A stretch of DNA of 7,118 bases from positions 1 to 7,118 of the forward strand of contig DBBN01000077.1 in the NCBI GenBank assembly GCA_002292215.1, written 5' to 3'. The notes under the pieces are model-generated. The model searched no databases and was not told the origin of the DNA. It was given only the letters and a program-made list of their open reading frames with translations. This DNA comes from Glaciecola sp. UBA983 (GTDB lineage Bacteria > Pseudomonadota > Gammaproteobacteria > Enterobacterales > Alteromonadaceae). The position numbers and the translations under genes are program-made. Of this stretch, positions 5,209 through 7,118 are shown in pieces (within the stretch, counting starts at the first letter, position 1; each line of letters opens with the position of its first letter).

Positions 5209-7118
5209 TCAATAACTATTTAAGCGTCTTGCATATCGAAGCAACGAGCTGCCACCTAATAGAATCAACAACCATCCGGCCAAACTCCCGCCAGACGATG
5301 AAGGGGTTGTCACCTCTGGATTGTTTATTGGTGTATTAGTATTAGTGGTTACTACATTCAGAACTAAATTATCCACTACCGTCATTACTGGTGTGCCATT
5401 ATCGGTAATTTCTAATGCCATATCTACCGATGAACCAGAAATTGAACTCGGGTCAAATGTCACTATCAAGCCATTATTACTAACAGTTTGATTCGATACA
5501 GCCACACTACTCCATGTATAAACATGATCACTCAACCCATCGCTATCTGTAACCGTTGCAGTGATAGTTACAGTGCCAGCAGCAGGATCAATTTGAGATA
5601 TGGCGATGTTGTTTTGCGTTGCTGATAAACTTACAATGATAGGAGTAACATTTACAGGTGTCACGACTACATTTTCAGGTGCTTTACTAAAATAGATATT
5701 ATCCAAGTACACATCACCACTACCTGCTATTTTTAACTGAAAGGTATTTGATAGGTCGACAACACTTGCAAATGTACTTAATGGAATAGCTAGGCGCTGC
5801 CAAGAACCTTTTACAACATTAATGACATGAGGGCTTTCTTGAGGCCCTGGGCTAATCAAATAAAGTTCGAGACTTTGTGCATTTGCTGTCCAGTAATCAA
5901 TATGCAAAAACTCATAACCTGATACATCTTGTTTATTATCACCATAATCAGTGCCTTGGTAATTTAATCCGGTGTATTTAAGGACAGTATTACCTTCAAC
6001 TTGAACCTGAGTCACTTGTGTCGCTTGGTTCCAATTTGGGTTGTAGTCAATGCTATCAATGTTATTGTACGCGTCACTAAACAACGAAATCACATCATCC
6101 GCATTGTGCGTTGGTGCTAGAGGGGCTGTTTCGGGGGTTGCAGAAACAGGTGTGGTCTGCGTCACTTCACAACCAGTTATATCTACGGTCGTATTAACCT
6201 GCGAATTAGGGCATTGGTCTTCGATATCCGCAACACCATCCATATCACTATCAACGGCAACAGGTGTGAATTCATTACACGCATTGACTGTACTCGCTTC
6301 ATTTGCAACACAGCGTGCAACGTAATCTACTTCCATCGTAGCTTGAGTCATAGTAGGGTCAACATTACCACCTAATGTCCCCCCTATCGCGACATTCAAT
6401 AACAAAAACATCGGCTCTTCGTATTGCGCACAGTTGGTCATGTCATGACGCACAACTAAATTATCATTGGCGTACAAACTGATCTCATCTGCACTCCATT
6501 CAATGGCATAGGTATTAAAACTTTGCACATCAGGCGCACCACCAGGATAGTTGTAACGAACGGTGCCACCACATTGACTGAGGTTAACGTTATGAAAAGC
6601 AGTAATAAATGAATTACCAGCATTGCCATGCCATTCCCACACATCAATTTCACCTGCACCAGGATTTGGCCAACCAACAATATCATTATCATTCGCTATA
6701 GGTTGCTCTCGAATACGTCCCTCTAACATCCAAAACGCAGGCCAAGTACCGTTGCGCAGCTCATCAAATTTTAATCGGGTTTCAATACGTCCATATAAAA
6801 ATTCGGCTTTGTCTTTAGAGTTTAAACGACCTGAAGTCCATGATTTATTTTGTCCATTTAAGCCCGGACAAGCTATATTTTGTTTACGTGCAGTAATTTT
6901 AAGGGTGCCATTGGACACTTCATAGTTACGATCAGCCGATGTTTCATCATCAGTATAACATTGAATTTCGTTGTTATAATTGGCTTGAGTTTGTGCGGTC
7001 CAGTGTGAAAAATCAACACCCGTCCCATCAAATTTTTCAATCCAAGTGCGTTCCCAACCAGCATGTGCTGCTGAACTTATTAATGCGGTGGTGACTAAAG
7101 TGGTAACTAAAGTAGTAA
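5209..7118 (-). CDS. Secreted multidomain GH16 beta-glucanase-like hydrolase with GlyGly-CTERM tail (5' end cut by window)
   Basis: Predicted secreted endo-glycosidase on beta-glucans (laminarin-like) or a related galactan. The frame is open to the window edge; residues are counted from the codon at 7114-7116, 635 visible. Order: end of a signal peptide (residues 1-19, cleavage after AHA); GH16 catalytic domain, about 20-270, with NNEIQCYT (48-55) and active-site EIDVWE (E156, D158, E161; 6634-6651); one thrombospondin type-3-like calcium repeat, DSDMDGVADIEDQCP to ITGC (289-316); a beta-sandwich CBM-like module (about 340-480); a PKD/cadherin-like module (about 486-591); a Thr/Asn/Ser linker; and a terminal GGSLAGWLLILLGG segment with RYARR, a GlyGly-CTERM signal. 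The last implies type II secretion, with rhombosortase processing and surface display. The insertion GRIREQPIANDNDIVGWPNP before the catalytic strand is unusual. The GTG at 6918 is internal, not the start. Exact substrate is unresolved. Confidence 0.9.
   Translation of the reverse strand, partial: TTLVTTLVTTALISSAAHAGWERTWIEKFDGTGVDFSHWTAQTQANYNNEIQCYTDDETSADRNYEVSNGTLKITARKQNIACPGLNGQNKSWTSGRLNSKDKAEFLYGRIETRLKFDELRNGTWPAFWMLEGRIREQPIANDNDIVGWPNPGAGEIDVWEWHGNAGNSFITAFHNVNLSQCGGTVRYNYPGGAPDVQSFNTYAIEWSADEISLYANDNLVVRHDMTNCAQYEEPMFLLLNVAIGGTLGGNVDPTMTQATMEVDYVARCVANEASTVNACNEFTPVAVDSDMDGVADIEDQCPNSQVNTTVDITGCEVTQTTPVSATPETAPLAPTHNADDVISLFSDAYNNIDSIDYNPNWNQATQVTQVQVEGNTVLKYTGLNYQGTDYGDNKQDVSGYEFLHIDYWTANAQSLELYLISPGPQESPHVINVVKGSWQRLAIPLSTFASVVDLSNTFQLKIAGSGDVYLDNIYFSKAPENVVVTPVNVTPIIVSLSATQNNIAISQIDPAAGTVTITATVTDSDGLSDHVYTWSSVAVSNQTVSNNGLIVTFDPSSISGSSVDMALEITDNGTPVMTVVDNLVLNVVTTNTNTPINNPEVTTPSSSGGSLAGWLLILLGGSSLLRYARRLNSY
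7091..7114. repeat. 12-bp tandem repeat (two units) in the GH16 signal peptide region
   Basis: GTGACTAAAGTG (7091-7102) and GTAACTAAAGTA (7103-7114) differ at two positions, and a third unit begins at 7115. On the minus strand each unit encodes four residues, giving a repeated LVTT in the hydrophobic core of the signal peptide. It is probably a small in-frame duplication with no function beyond length. Confidence 0.6.

Noticed and set aside
6916..6918. GTG as the start of the GH16 gene
   Set aside because: Codons upstream in the same frame encode the N-terminal GH16 strands and a cleavable signal peptide up to the window edge; the true start is outside.
6050..6925. Plus-strand and offset minus-strand open frames within the GH16 gene
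   Set aside because: Low-complexity shadows of a strongly supported coding frame.
6873..7064. Minus-strand frame of 63 residues upstream of the internal GTG of the GH16 gene
   Set aside because: The GH16 frame itself runs through here with a signal peptide and conserved GH16 N-terminus, so the other frame is a shadow and no frameshift is needed.
1..7118. CRISPR array, insertion sequence or prophage elements
   Set aside because: No regularly spaced repeats, transposase or integrase frames, or terminal inverted repeats were seen anywhere in the window.

Overview
The window is a chromosomal segment from a gammaproteobacterium, most likely a marine member of the Alteromonadales/Vibrionales side such as Moritella, Psychromonas, Shewanella or relatives. 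The reasons are the near-E. coli-like Prs, Pth and YchF proteins, the rplY-pth-ychF gene order, the moderately A+T-rich codon use, and a secreted family 16 glycoside hydrolase ending in a GlyGly-CTERM tail, a sorting signal typical of marine gammaproteobacteria. The genus is a guess.

Layout, left to right. Bases 1-22 are the 3' end of a tRNA-Gln. Next comes prs (PRPP synthase, 59-1006), closed by a strong hairpin terminator (1031-1066). A tightly coupled pair follows on the same strand: a NYN-domain (LabA/DUF88-like) putative nuclease that appears to start at a rare ATT codon (1083-1565), and a DUF952 protein (1562-1918) overlapping it by 4 bases. A GNAT acetyltransferase (1947-2561) runs the opposite way. 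A 218-bp A+T-rich spacer then leads into the translation operon rplY-pth-ychF (2780-5105): long-form ribosomal protein L25, peptidyl-tRNA hydrolase and the ribosome-associated ATPase YchF. A bidirectional terminator (5147-5183) separates this operon from a convergent, 5'-truncated gene for a secreted, multidomain, GH16 beta-glucanase-like enzyme (5209 to the window edge, minus strand).

How the genes fit together. tRNA-Gln, L25, Pth and YchF all serve translation, and Prs supplies PRPP for nucleotide, His and Trp synthesis. The NYN-DUF952 pair and the GNAT gene look like an accessory cassette lying between prs and rplY. The GH16 gene is a separate polysaccharide-degradation unit.

No complete novel defence or mobile system is visible. 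The points most worth a second look are: (1) the NYN gene has no ATG, GTG or TTG that would preserve its domain, and an ATT sits 7 nt after a good Shine-Dalgarno; (2) a perfect TATAAT lies inside the loop side of the prs terminator hairpin and could be the -10 of the NYN operon; (3) the normally invariant His-Asn loop of Pth is shortened and has Gln in place of His; (4) perfect inverted repeats lie in the rplY leader.
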